Below, one piece after another: positions 1 to 5,929 of a DNA stretch of 37,702 nucleotides (its first letter is position 1; each line of letters opens with the position of its first letter). The translations under genes and the position numbers were made by a program. The stretch comes from Chromatiales bacterium (GTDB lineage: Bacteria; Pseudomonadota; Gammaproteobacteria; UBA6429; Thiohalophilaceae). The notes beneath the pieces were generated by a model. That model worked only from the letters and a program-made list of their open reading frames with translations. It had not been told where the DNA came from and did no database searches. The stretch lies in NCBI GenBank assembly GCA_027076325.1, contig JALTJZ010000051.1:1-37702 (forward strand), read 5' to 3'.

Positions 1-51
1 TAGGTACGTGCATCTTTGTTTGTAAATAATAAACAAGGCACTTAACGTTTC

Positions 52-83
52 CGAGGATGCTTCTCACCGTGGTGGCATGCTCA
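52..83. other. Hairpin in IS non-coding end (possible bridge-RNA region)
   Basis: GAGGATGC (53-60) pairs with GCATGCTC (75-82) with one mismatch, and CACC (65-68) pairs with GGTG (71-74) inside it. A very T-rich stretch lies between this and the transposase stop. IS1111-type elements encode their bridge RNA downstream of the transposase, which is this side. The assignment as bridge RNA is inference only. Confidence 0.3.
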
Positions 84-173
84 CACGTAATATTAAATTG
101 GTGTTATGTTATGTTTTGTTTTTTTATTTTGTATTATTCCTTTTTGTTAGTTAATTTTTTTATTTCTATTTTC

Positions 174-1283
174 TTAGCATGGGTACTTCACTTCATTGGC
201 GATGGCCCACATGAAGCCAGCGAGTTCACGTGCAAGAGCAACAACGGTCACATTATGCGGCTTCCCTTTTTGTTGCATGTGTTTATAACGCTGCGTTAAT
301 CGTAACTGTGCTTTCCATGCGATGTTGCGTATGGGTAACGGCAGATTCTCTTGCCGTTTTTGGATTTCCGGACTGACCTTTGCTGGGTAGCGATAACACC
401 AGGCGGCTTCAATTAATATACGTCTTACATGACCATTTCCTGTTTTCGTTATTCGCCCCCGTGTTTGACGTTGTCCACTCGAATACTCTGATGGGGTGAG
501 TCCTAAAAAACTCATCAGTTGTTTCGGGTTGTCGAATCGACCTAGGTCGCCTAACTCTGAAATAACGGTCACGGCGACGACCATCTTGACGCCGCGCATG
601 CTCATTAAGGCATCAACTACTGGACTCAGTCGCCACTGTTTGACAAATATTTCTATTTGTTCATTTAAACGTTGTAGCCGATGTTGCGCTTCGGTGACGG
701 TATCAACATATTCCTGAAAAACAATTTGTTGTGCCGGTGAGGGGCATCGCACTTCATCGGCGAGCCAACGTAGGTGGGCTTCTGTCCAGGAACTTTTTCC
801 TTGATAACGAATATCGTGACGCAGTAAAAATGATTTCAATCGTTGCCGTGCAGATTTTTGAATGAGCATAGCATCTTCTCTTGCGCGGGATAAATCCCGT
901 ATCGCTTCATCTTCTCGATCCGGCACATACACGGGGGTGAGTTCACCGGCTCGATACAAGCGGGCTAACTGAATGGCATCTCGTTTATCGGTTTTAACCT
1001 TGTCACCGGATTTCTTTGGAATGAGTGAGGGGGCGACGACCCAACAGTTATGCCCTTCAGAGACTAAATATCGATACAGTTCATAACCACAGGGCCCTGC
1101 CTCATAACAAAAATGCAGGGTTTTGCCCAATGAAACCAGTTTGCGTAGCGTTTTTCGCATCGCATCATGGGTGCCGCCTATTTTTCCATAGCGCCGGACT
1201 TCTGTCGTTGCCCCTTCGGCGATTGCGATTTCGATACTTTCTTTGTGTACATCCATTCCAATAAAGAGTATGTTTTTAGTCAT
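174..1283 (-). CDS. IS110-family transposase (DEDD/RuvC-like)
   Basis: A 369-residue DEDD transposase. The N-terminal RuvC-like domain shows GMDVHKES (Asp11), YEAGPCGY (Glu61) and KTDKRDA (Asp99, Asp102), the expected four acidic residues. The C-terminal Tnp20 region has [10 protein letters not shown] (about 261-270), where the family keeps its catalytic serine (Ser268 or Ser269), followed by the basic [14 protein letters not shown] helix. In characterised relatives such as IS621 the enzyme is guided to target and donor by a bridge RNA. A good Shine-Dalgarno GGAGGT lies 4 bases before the ATG. It is part of a 9-bp inverted repeat (separate entry) that could hide it in read-through transcripts. 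The gene appears intact. It sits at the edge of a cassette array. Family assignment is firm; the IS110 versus IS1111 subgroup is not settled. Confidence 0.93.
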   Translation of the reverse strand: MTKNILFIGMDVHKESIEIAIAEGATTEVRRYGKIGGTHDAMRKTLRKLVSLGKTLHFCYEAGPCGYELYRYLVSEGHNCWVVAPSLIPKKSGDKVKTDKRDAIQLARLYRAGELTPVYVPDREDEAIRDLSRAREDAMLIQKSARQRLKSFLLRHDIRYQGKSSWTEAHLRWLADEVRCPSPAQQIVFQEYVDTVTEAQHRLQRLNEQIEIFVKQWRLSPVVDALMSMRGVKMVVAVTVISELGDLGRFDNPKQLMSFLGLTPSEYSSGQRQTRGRITKTGNGHVRRILIEAAWCYRYPAKVSPEIQKRQENLPLPIRNIAWKAQLRLTQRYKHMQQKGKPHNVTVVALARELAGFMWAIANEVKYPC

Positions 1284-1285
1284 GT

Positions 1286-1372
1286 CGACCTCCGATCCCG
1301 TTAGTTAATGGCTTATGCCTTTATCATTATGGCTCTGACGCACGGCGTTAATCCACGTGGCGACGGAGGTCG
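1286..1372 (-). promoter_or_regulatory. Inverted repeat able to sequester the transposase Shine-Dalgarno
   Basis: CGACCTCCG (1286-1294) is matched by its exact complement CGGAGGTCG (1364-1372). Read on the minus strand, the second arm is the GGAGGT Shine-Dalgarno of the transposase and the first arm lies about 70 bases upstream. A transcript entering from outside would fold and block translation initiation, a control known from other insertion sequences such as IS10 and IS200. Whether the element's own promoter starts downstream of the first arm is not known. Confidence 0.5.
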
Positions 1373-1398
1373 GCTCCTGAAGCGGAAAGTCATTATGT

Positions 1399-1505
1399 CT
1401 AGGTTCAAAAACTCAGTAATAGACAATGGAATCGGACAAAAGCGAACAGACTAGGTTCAAAAACTCAGTAATAGACAATGGAATCGGACAAAAGCGAACA
1501 GACTA
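1399..1505. repeat. 52-bp perfect tandem duplication at the IS/cassette junction
   Basis: The unit beginning CTAGGTTCAAAAACTCAG occupies 1399-1450 and is repeated without mismatch at 1451-1502; the first three bases (CTA) follow again. Each copy contains the same ATGGAATCGGACAAAAGC start, so the first eight codons of the next gene are present twice. The first copy (ATG 1426) leads out of frame into a stop. The duplication starts where the IS may end. It could be biological (replication slippage, recombination) or an assembly error. Confidence 0.9.
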
Positions 1506-2563
1506 CCCAGCAAAATAGCCAAGCTCTGGTTAGTTTGTTGAGAACGGATTCCTTAGGAAAAGTCTCTGCAGTTTTCTTCGGGATTTTGTATTTGTGCGGT
1601 TTCTTAACCTTGAATTCGCATCTGTATAAATACGGGGTTGTAGAGCTGGGAATCGCAAGCACTGAGTACTTGGTCGCAGGTGCAGTATTTGCCTTGTATT
1701 TAACCGTATATGGGATATTTGCTGGGCGATCAATAATCTTATCTAAGCATTGGCTAGGGCAGCATATAGACCACCTGAAAGAAAGAAATGCTCCTGCCGT
1801 TTCACCACTCATTGCATTCGCGCATATGTTTATAGAGCTGACATTCTTTCATTGCCTGTCTGCTGCCTTATTTTCTACATTTGCCTTTGGTCAAATTGAG
1901 AGCGCTGGTTTCTATGCCGTACTTTCACTGGTGTTTATTGTTAGTTATGGCTTAGACACATCAAACTGGGATGTTAGACATCCATTTGCTCATTTGATTA
2001 TTGATGGCATATTAAAGCTAATCGCTATCTTTTCATTTTTCTATCTATCATCTGGAGGAAATATATATGTTGTATTTGCGGCGTTCTTTGGATATTCGAT
2101 GTATATAAACCTAGTTCTTGATTCATTAGAAAGGTACAGAGTTACTAAAGACAGAATCGTATTTAATTTGGGCCATACAGCGATATTTATTCTTTTGTCT
2201 GCTGTGACATTCGGGTCTTCCGTCTACGGTAAAGTAAGTAAGAAAATCGGTGGCGGCAAACCCCTCGAAATGACTATAGGTTTAAACGATAGCAGTCTTA
2301 AGAACCACCCCGGTAAAAATGAATCTCCAATAGTTGGTAAGGTTGTTTATTCAACACAAGATAACGTCTACATACAGATTGAAAAGGATACACTGATTAT
2401 CCCCCGTTCGTCTGTAAAATGGATGAGTTTTCACCAAAATGATAGTGACGGACTATTCAAACTACTTAAAGAAATGAAGCGAGATAGTAAAGAGTCCGCA
2501 GATAAAAAAGAACCTAACAAGCCCATCCAGCCGACGCCAAAAAGCGGCGCGGCTGATGGGTGA
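1478..2563 (+). CDS. Cassette-borne polytopic membrane protein, function unknown
   Basis: A 361-residue protein I do not recognise. It has about six to eight hydrophobic segments between residues 30 and 250 (for example around 30-50, 62-85, 105-130, 145-165, 175-215 and 230-247). A soluble tail of about 110 residues follows, with a short beta-rich stretch (VGKVVYSTQDNVYIQIEKD) and a charged region. The last 16 or so residues (NKPIQPTPKSGAADG) are encoded by the attC site itself, and the stop TGA lies inside that site. The ATG at 1478 is within the second copy of a 52-bp tandem repeat and has no clear Shine-Dalgarno. Its position as the first cassette after the IS is clear; a role in stress or phage defence would be guesswork. 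Confidence 0.75.
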   Translation: MESDKSEQTTQQNSQALVSLLRTDSLGKVSAVFFGILYLCGFLTLNSHLYKYGVVELGIASTEYLVAGAVFALYLTVYGIFAGRSIILSKHWLGQHIDHLKERNAPAVSPLIAFAHMFIELTFFHCLSAALFSTFAFGQIESAGFYAVLSLVFIVSYGLDTSNWDVRHPFAHLIIDGILKLIAIFSFFYLSSGGNIYVVFAAFFGYSMYINLVLDSLERYRVTKDRIVFNLGHTAIFILLSAVTFGSSVYGKVSKKIGGGKPLEMTIGLNDSSLKNHPGKNESPIVGKVVYSTQDNVYIQIEKDTLIIPRSSVKWMSFHQNDSDGLFKLLKEMKRDSKESADKKEPNKPIQPTPKSGAADG

Positions 2564-2571
2564 CGTTAGCG
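2512..2571 (+). repeat. attC recombination site 1
   Basis: The left core ACCTAAC (2512-2518) and right core GTTAGCG (2565-2571) enclose a long imperfect hairpin: CCCATC/GATGGG outside, and AGCCGACGCC against GGCGCGGCT inside, with an unpaired base as in classical 59-base elements. Length is 60 bp. It closely resembles attC sites of mobile integrons. It encodes the end of the preceding membrane protein. Confidence 0.85.
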
Positions 2572-2575
2572 ATTA

Positions 2576-2606
2576 TATGGCTATTTAGCCATACATATTC
2601 TATACT
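2576..2606 (+). promoter_or_regulatory. brnT promoter with palindromic operator, leaderless start
   Basis: A -10 box TATACT (2601-2606) lies 7 bases before the brnT ATG (2613), so transcription should begin at or next to the start codon, and there is no Shine-Dalgarno. A weak -35 (TGGCTA, 2578-2583; 17-base spacer) is embedded in the perfect palindrome TATGGCTATTTAGCCATA (2576-2593), the likely binding site of the BrnA antitoxin. BrnTA modules are known to be autoregulated. Confidence 0.6.
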
Positions 2607-2612
2607 TACACT

Positions 2613-2903
2613 ATGAAAGAACAGAATTTTGAGTGGGATGATGCCAAAAACAAAGAAAATCAACAAAAACATAGTGTTACGTTCTATGAGGCACAATACG
2701 CATTTTTAGACACTAATCGTATTATTGCTGAGGATATGAATCATAGCCAAGCAGAACAACGCTATTATTGTTTTGGCCTCAATAAAGAAGGAAATGGAAT
2801 TCTTACTGTTCGGTTTACATACCGCTCTGGTCGTATTCGAATTATCGGTGCAGGTTATTGGCGTAAAGGTAAAAAAATCTATGAACAAGCAAATTCAATA
2901 TAG
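2613..2903 (+). CDS. brnT: BrnT family ribonuclease toxin
   Basis: 96 residues of the BrnT family (former DUF497, RelE-like fold). Hallmarks are FEWDDAKNKENQQKHSV at residues 6-22, the central AEQRYYCFGLNKEGNGILTVRFTYR and the conserved ending IRIIGAGYWRKGKKIYE. The Brucella homologue is an RNase that arrests translation and is neutralised by BrnA. brnA overlaps its last 23 bases. The start at 2613 directly follows a -10 box, implying a leaderless message. It is the second cassette of the array, bounded by attC sites 1 and 2. Confidence 0.9.
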   Translation: MKEQNFEWDDAKNKENQQKHSVTFYEAQYAFLDTNRIIAEDMNHSQAEQRYYCFGLNKEGNGILTVRFTYRSGRIRIIGAGYWRKGKKIYEQANSI

Positions 2904-3123
2904 TGAAGAACCTATTGGTGAAATTAAACTAGTCTCCGACTTTCTACCATCACCAGAGGAGCTTGCACTTAAAAAGCAAAATACAAAAGTCACTATTTCA
3001 TTAAGTTCAGAAAGTGTTGCTTATTTTAAAGATGCTGCAAAAAAACATCATATGCAGTATCAAAAAATAATTAGGCAATTACTTGATGAATATGTGGAAC
3101 ATCAAAAAAGCGCTAACAAGTAA
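2881..3123 (+). CDS. brnA: BrnA-type antitoxin (ribbon-helix-helix)
   Basis: The ATG at 2881 gives 80 residues: an acidic N-terminus (SEEPIGEIKLVSDFLPSPEEL) expected to wrap the toxin, and a C-terminal ribbon-helix-helix part (TKVTISLSSESVAYFKDAAKKHHMQYQKIIRQLLDEYV). BrnA antitoxins neutralise BrnT and repress the operon as DNA-binding dimers. The start overlaps the end of brnT, giving translational coupling; a longer reading from 2773 would run through brnT in another frame and is unlikely. The last residues (ANK) are encoded in the left core of attC site 2. Confidence 0.85.
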   Translation: MNKQIQYSEEPIGEIKLVSDFLPSPEELALKKQNTKVTISLSSESVAYFKDAAKKHHMQYQKIIRQLLDEYVEHQKSANK

Positions 3124-3186
3124 ATCAAGTACATTCGCGTTGCTCACCGGACGCGCTACCGCGCGCCGCTTATTAGAGCGTTAGTT
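3111..3186 (+). repeat. attC recombination site 2
   Basis: The left core CGCTAAC (3111-3117) is complementary over CTAAC to the right core GTTAGTT (3180-3186). Between them lies a GC-rich imperfect palindrome centred on ACGCGCTACCGCGCG. Length is 76 bp. It separates the brnTA cassette from the next gene. Confidence 0.75.
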
Positions 3187-3199
3187 GCAAAGAGAGCGT

Positions 3200-3715
3200 A
3201 TGGAATATCACGAATTCTCCCAAGAAATAAAAGAACCAGAGTTTTTATTGGCGCAAAAAATTGCTAAGGAAATATTTGGATACATGTGCACGCCAGAAGT
3301 TTCTAGTAAGTTAACTGCTACTCATCAGGTTAATGCTAAGAGCCATCAGATACAGGACATCATCCTTCCCAAATGCGCAGAGCTAGGATTGGCCAGTGAA
3401 AAAAAGGGGTTGTTTTCAAATCATGCGACACCTCAGCTTAGGCCAGACTATTATATTTCTCTAAATTCAACAGGCCTCATAATGGAGGTTGAGAGAGGGA
3501 AAACCACTACGAATAACATGGATCTTCTTGATATATGGAAATGCCATATTTGTGAAAAAGCAGATTACTTGTTATTGGTTGTTCCAGTTATTCGACAGAC
3601 CAACAATGGTGGCAGAACCAAAATATATGAGCATGTATTAAAAAGGGTTGGCTCATTTTTTACAGAAGGAAACTATGTAAATGTTAAAGGTTGTTTCATC
3701 ATTGGTTATGAATAA
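3200..3715 (+). CDS. Cassette-borne protein with PD-(D/E)XK nuclease-like signature
   Basis: 171 residues from the ATG at 3200, which follows AAGAGAG; a TTG 15 bases upstream is a weaker start. I do not know the family by name. Residues 82-101 read PDYYISL, then MEVERGK: Asp83, about twelve residues, then Glu96-Val-Glu98 and Lys101. This matches the spacing of the PD-(D/E)XK nuclease core (D...ExE/K). A helix-rich N-terminus and a beta strand YLLLVVPV (123-130) follow the same fold. It stands alone as a cassette with no methylase or partner gene, so it is not an obvious restriction enzyme. It may act in phage defence or DNA processing, but this is inference. Confidence 0.7.
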   Translation: MEYHEFSQEIKEPEFLLAQKIAKEIFGYMCTPEVSSKLTATHQVNAKSHQIQDIILPKCAELGLASEKKGLFSNHATPQLRPDYYISLNSTGLIMEVERGKTTTNNMDLLDIWKCHICEKADYLLLVVPVIRQTNNGGRTKIYEHVLKRVGSFFTEGNYVNVKGCFIIGYE

Positions 3716-3717
3716 GC

Positions 3718-3814
3718 AACTAACAAATAGCTCCAGCGGACAATTCAAAGCGGCACTTGTTTTGCTTTCGCAAAAACGCGCCACTTTGAATTGCCGCTGA
3801 GCAATGCGTTAGCA
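3718..3814 (+). repeat. attC recombination site 3
   Basis: The left core AACTAAC (3718-3724) and right core GTTAGCA (3808-3814) enclose a long imperfect palindrome: AGCGGACAATTCAAAG against CTTTGAATTGCCGCT, with a loop around GCTTTCGC. Length is 97 bp, and the arms are nearly fully complementary. It ends the PD-(D/E)XK-like cassette. Confidence 0.85.
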
Positions 3815-3825
3815 TAAAAAGGAAT

Positions 3826-3861
3826 TTGACAACCTATAATCCAATGGATTATACTTGATTC
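3826..3861 (+). promoter_or_regulatory. higB2 promoter with palindromic operator, leaderless start
   Basis: TTGACA (3826-3831) and TATACT (3850-3855) are 18 bases apart, a near-consensus sigma-70 promoter. The ATG of higB2 lies at 3862, 7 bases after the -10 box, so the message is probably leaderless. Between and overlapping the boxes is a perfect dyad, TATAATCCAATGGATTATA (3835-3853), the likely HigA2 operator. Confidence 0.75.
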
Positions 3862-4203
3862 ATGCAAACCATAGTCGAACTTCCAGAGTTCATTAGACGA
3901 TCTGATAAATTACTCTCCCAAGCAGAGAAATCTAGCATTATCAATTACTTGGCTTTGCATCCTGCTTCTGGTGATGTTATGCAGGGTACGGGAGGGATTC
4001 GTAAATTACGGTGGTCAGCACAGGGCCGTGGTAAAAGCGGTGGTGTTCGTGTCATATATTACTATCACAATAAAACACTCCCATTATTCCTGCTTACGGT
4101 ATTTGGCAAAGGAGAAAAAGCCAACCTTTCCAAACAAGAACGCAATGATCTTGCCACACTGACCACATTCATTATTAAAAACTATAGAGGCCAAAAATCA
4201 TGA
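3862..4203 (+). CDS. higB2: HigB2-like RelE-superfamily toxin
   Basis: 113 residues resembling HigB2 of the Vibrio cholerae integron, notably GDVMQGTGGIRKLRWSAQG, GKSGGVRVIYYYH and the end LFLLTVFGKGEKANLSKQER. RelE-type toxins cut mRNA on the ribosome. As in other HigBA modules, the toxin gene comes first and the antitoxin second, with a 4-base overlap (ATGA). No Shine-Dalgarno is present and the promoter -10 box ends 6 bases before the ATG. Together with higA2 it forms one cassette after attC site 3. Confidence 0.9.
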   Translation: MQTIVELPEFIRRSDKLLSQAEKSSIINYLALHPASGDVMQGTGGIRKLRWSAQGRGKSGGVRVIYYYHNKTLPLFLLTVFGKGEKANLSKQERNDLATLTTFIIKNYRGQKS

Positions 4204-4487
4204 GTAAAGCATTTGACAGTATTAAACAAGGCCTTGAAGAAGCAGTCGAGTTTTCAAAAGGCAAAAAAACAAAAGCCGTGGTACATAAGTTTGGCGCGGT
4301 TGATGTGAAAAATATCCGCGCCAAAATAGGTATGTCACAAAATGAATTTGCATCAGCGTTTGGTATAAGCGTTAGTACACTTCGGCACTGGGAGCGAGGC
4401 GACCGTACACCCCAGGGGCCAGCTTTGGTTTTGCTTAATGTTGTAGCAAAAGAACCCAAGGTTGTACTAAAGGCATTGAGTAACTAA
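4200..4487 (+). CDS. higA2: HigA2-like antitoxin, helix-turn-helix
   Basis: 95 residues. The N-terminal half is charged and flexible and probably binds the toxin. The C-terminal half is an HTH domain of the Xre/HigA type: VKNIRAKIGMSQNEFASAFGISVSTLRHWERGDRTPQGPALVLL (about residues 37-80). The family neutralises HigB and represses its own promoter, here probably through the dyad at 3835-3853. It is translationally coupled to higB2 by the ATGA overlap. Confidence 0.9.
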   Translation: MSKAFDSIKQGLEEAVEFSKGKKTKAVVHKFGAVDVKNIRAKIGMSQNEFASAFGISVSTLRHWERGDRTPQGPALVLLNVVAKEPKVVLKALSN

Positions 4488-4488
4488 A

Positions 4489-4560
4489 TGCTAACAATTA
4501 GCTCAACCTGACCATTAGTACAGTGCGCCACTGCGTTCTGTACTGTACTAATGTGTAAAA
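4489..4560 (+). repeat. attC-like site 4, right core degenerate
   Basis: The left core TGCTAAC (4489-4495) is followed by a 12-bp perfect stem, CATTAGTACAGT (4513-4524) against ACTGTACTAATG (4542-4553). No GTTRRRY core follows; the sequence runs into AATGTGTAAAA and then the end of vapC. The site is probably inactive, or the neighbouring cassette joined in an irregular way. Confidence 0.55.
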
Positions 4561-4953
4561 TTAACAAACAGAGCGTAATCGTAAATACTTAACAAAAGGT
4601 AAAAAATCTTTATCGGAAAATAATAGCGGAAGTTTTTTTTCTATTGAGTAAGTGGCAATAATAACATCTGCAATTTTCCTAATAGTAACTCCTTGTTTTC
4701 GAAGCTTGCGGAAATTATTTGCACTTTTTAAAGCTAATTCAACGCCTAACATTTCATAAATATTTAAAGAAGTTAAAATCTCTTTTGCAGTTTTATAGTC
4801 TTTGTCTTTTCTGAAGCCTTGCAGCACTTCAGTTAAAATTAAATCACCAATGGCAACTTCTTCGAGCCCAAGTGTTTCATCTAGCTTATTTGTTTCGGTG
4901 TTATCTACGCCGTTAAAATAATCAATCCATACGCTAGAATCAACTAATATCAT
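4561..4953 (-). CDS. vapC: VapC family PIN-domain ribonuclease toxin
   Basis: 130 residues with a PIN domain over most of the length. The acidic active-site residues are Asp5 (ILVDSSVWIDYF), Glu42 (ILTEVLQGF), Asp96 (IADVIIATY) and Asp114/Asp116 (SDKDF). VapC toxins are magnesium-dependent RNases that often cut tRNA or rRNA. It overlaps the upstream vapB by 4 bases and reads against the direction of the other cassettes, so it must rely on its own promoter. Confidence 0.92.
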   Translation of the reverse strand: MILVDSSVWIDYFNGVDNTETNKLDETLGLEEVAIGDLILTEVLQGFRKDKDYKTAKEILTSLNIYEMLGVELALKSANNFRKLRKQGVTIRKIADVIIATYSIEKKLPLLFSDKDFLPFVKYLRLRSVC

Positions 4954-5144
4954 TTTTGGGTTCTCATTTGGTTAAGATCCCCATCCCATTTTAGTTTTCC
5001 TCGGAGAGCTCGTATGGAGCCTTGTTTTTTTAATTTAATTAGGGCTTTAAGGCCCAATTCTACCGCTTCTTTCTTTGTTTTTAGGCCTGTGGCTTTCAAA
5101 GCATCAGCCATTAACATATCATCTATTTCTATATTTGTTCTCAT
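4950..5144 (-). CDS. vapB: VapB family antitoxin
   Basis: 64 residues. The N-terminal part, MRTNIEIDDMLMADALKATG followed by KTKKEAVELGLKALIKLKKQ, is a ribbon-helix-helix DNA-binding domain of the VapB (DUF2191) type. The short C-terminal tail (IRALRGKLKWDGDLNQMR) should insert into the VapC active site. It is transcribed first in the vapBC pair. A long inverted repeat just upstream (5156-5185) is a probable self-operator. Confidence 0.88.
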   Translation of the reverse strand: MRTNIEIDDMLMADALKATGLKTKKEAVELGLKALIKLKKQGSIRALRGKLKWDGDLNQMRTQK

Positions 5145-5155
5145 TACGCTATCCT

Positions 5156-5185
5156 ATGTGTATAAATAATGTATAATATACACAT
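5156..5185 (-). promoter_or_regulatory. vapBC operator candidate
   Basis: ATGTGTATA (5156-5164) and TATACACAT (5177-5185) form a perfect 9-bp inverted repeat with a 12-base spacer, starting 11 bases before the vapB start on the minus strand. The spacing of the arms (about two helical turns centre to centre) fits binding by two ribbon-helix-helix dimers. The surrounding AT-rich DNA offers several possible -10 boxes. Confidence 0.6.
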
Positions 5186-5240
5186 TATAGCAATATAATA
5201 TTTAACCATCAAATAGCCAATGTGTAAAAATAAGTGAATC

Positions 5241-5326
5241 ACATAACAAAACGCTCAAAACCACCATGCAAGGCATGGCTCGGACAATTAACTACTCGTT
5301 TTGCTCTTGGTTAATTGCCGTTTAGC
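5241..5326 (+). repeat. Probable attC site 5 (diverged)
   Basis: A left element ATAACAAAACGCTCAA (from 5242) resembles the start of Vibrio-type attC repeats. A stem follows, CGGACAATTAAC (5281-5292) against GTTAATTGCCG (5310-5320), then the sequence GTTTAGC (5320-5326) where the right core should be. Core sites depart from consensus, so activity is doubtful. Confidence 0.45.
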
Positions 5327-5338
5327 TAAGCGGTAGGG

Positions 5339-5635
5339 CTAAGAAAATTTAGAAGACACATCCACATTTTTATGGAGAATACGAATAATTTCAATATCCT
5401 TCGTATTGTTCTCTTTATAATAAATTATATGGCTTCCTTGCGGGAATTTGCGGTAATGTATTTTTATAAAATCACATTCTTTCCCTACAAGGGGTTTGTC
5501 GGCAATTAAATGAAAAGCATCATCAAGTTGCTTCAAGTACAAATTACGTTGCTCAGTACCCCATTGGGTTTCTGTGTATTTTGCAATTTTAATTAAATCT
5601 ATTTTTGCCTTATTGGTTAACTTAAATGAACCCAT
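5339..5635 (-). CDS. parE: ParE family toxin
   Basis: 98 residues of the RelE/ParE superfamily: FKLTNKAKIDLIKIAKYTETQWGTEQRNLYLKQLDDAFHLIADKP is the usual helical N-terminus, followed by a beta sheet with YRKFPQGSHIIYYKENN and the end DIEIIRILHKNVDV. ParE toxins poison DNA gyrase, though members cannot be told apart from RelE by sequence alone with full certainty. Its first base overlaps the last base of parD. Confidence 0.9.
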   Translation of the reverse strand: MGSFKLTNKAKIDLIKIAKYTETQWGTEQRNLYLKQLDDAFHLIADKPLVGKECDFIKIHYRKFPQGSHIIYYKENNTKDIEIIRILHKNVDVSSKFS

Positions 5636-5874
5636 TAATGTTTATCTTTATCAAGTTCAGAAATGAGACCGTCAAGGGTATAGTCAGCGAATCCGCTTTG
5701 CTCACCTTCATCCAGCAAATTACGCAAGGTTTCGAGCTTTGTTTCAATGACTTCGAGCGCGCGCAGGCCAGCCCTTACTACTTCACTAGTCGAGCCATAT
5801 CGCCCACTTTTTACTTGTTTTGCAACAAAATCATCAAAATGCTCACCAAGTGTAATACTTGTATTTTTAGCCAT
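5635..5874 (-). CDS. parD: ParD family antitoxin
   Basis: 79 residues. The N-terminus NTSITLGEHFDDFVAKQVKSGRYGSTSEVVRAGLRALE is a typical ParD ribbon-helix-helix domain; the acidic C-terminus (LLDEGEQSGFADYTLDGLISELDKDK) is the toxin-binding part. A strong AAGGTGAG Shine-Dalgarno precedes the ATG. An inverted repeat, TACCAA (5890-5895)/TTGGTA (5909-5914), in the promoter may be its operator. The pair reads opposite to the array direction. Confidence 0.9.
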   Translation of the reverse strand: MAKNTSITLGEHFDDFVAKQVKSGRYGSTSEVVRAGLRALEVIETKLETLRNLLDEGEQSGFADYTLDGLISELDKDKH

Positions 5875-5889
5875 ATCTCACCTTAGAAG

Positions 5890-5914
5890 TACCAATATAT
5901 ACCTAATTTTGGTA
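5890..5914 (-). promoter_or_regulatory. parDE operator candidate
   Basis: TACCAA (5890-5895) and TTGGTA (5909-5914) form a 6-bp inverted repeat around an AT-rich centre, 15-40 bases upstream of parD, overlapping the most likely -10 region on the minus strand. Confidence 0.4.
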
Positions 5915-5929
5915 TGAAAGTCATAGCAA

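Larger units (their letters stand above)
1..1398 (-). mobile_element. IS110-family insertion sequence (ends not defined)
   Basis: One transposase gene on the minus strand is flanked by non-coding DNA: about 115 bases upstream of the gene (1284-1398) and at least 173 downstream (1-173). IS110 elements carry a non-coding end that encodes a bridge RNA, and they usually make no target duplication. I see no clear terminal inverted repeats, as is normal for the family. The right limit at 1398 is inferred only from the start of a 52-bp tandem repeat at 1399. The left end may lie outside the window. Confidence 0.6.
4550..5229. repeat. 11-bp direct repeats bracketing the vapBC module
   Basis: AATGTGTAAAA occurs at 4550-4560 and again at 5219-5229, just outside the vapC stop and just beyond the vapB promoter. 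Short direct repeats around a module can record an insertion or an illegitimate recombination. Chance is possible in AT-rich DNA. Confidence 0.5.

Noticed and set aside
57-299. Plus-strand open frame at the IS end, rich in Phe/Leu
   Set aside because: It arises from the T-rich non-coding end of the IS and then runs antisense to the transposase; no ribosome site or homology.
3118-3820. Long palindromes in the cassette region as transcription terminators
   Set aside because: They lack T-runs and end in attC core sequences; attC sites explain them better.
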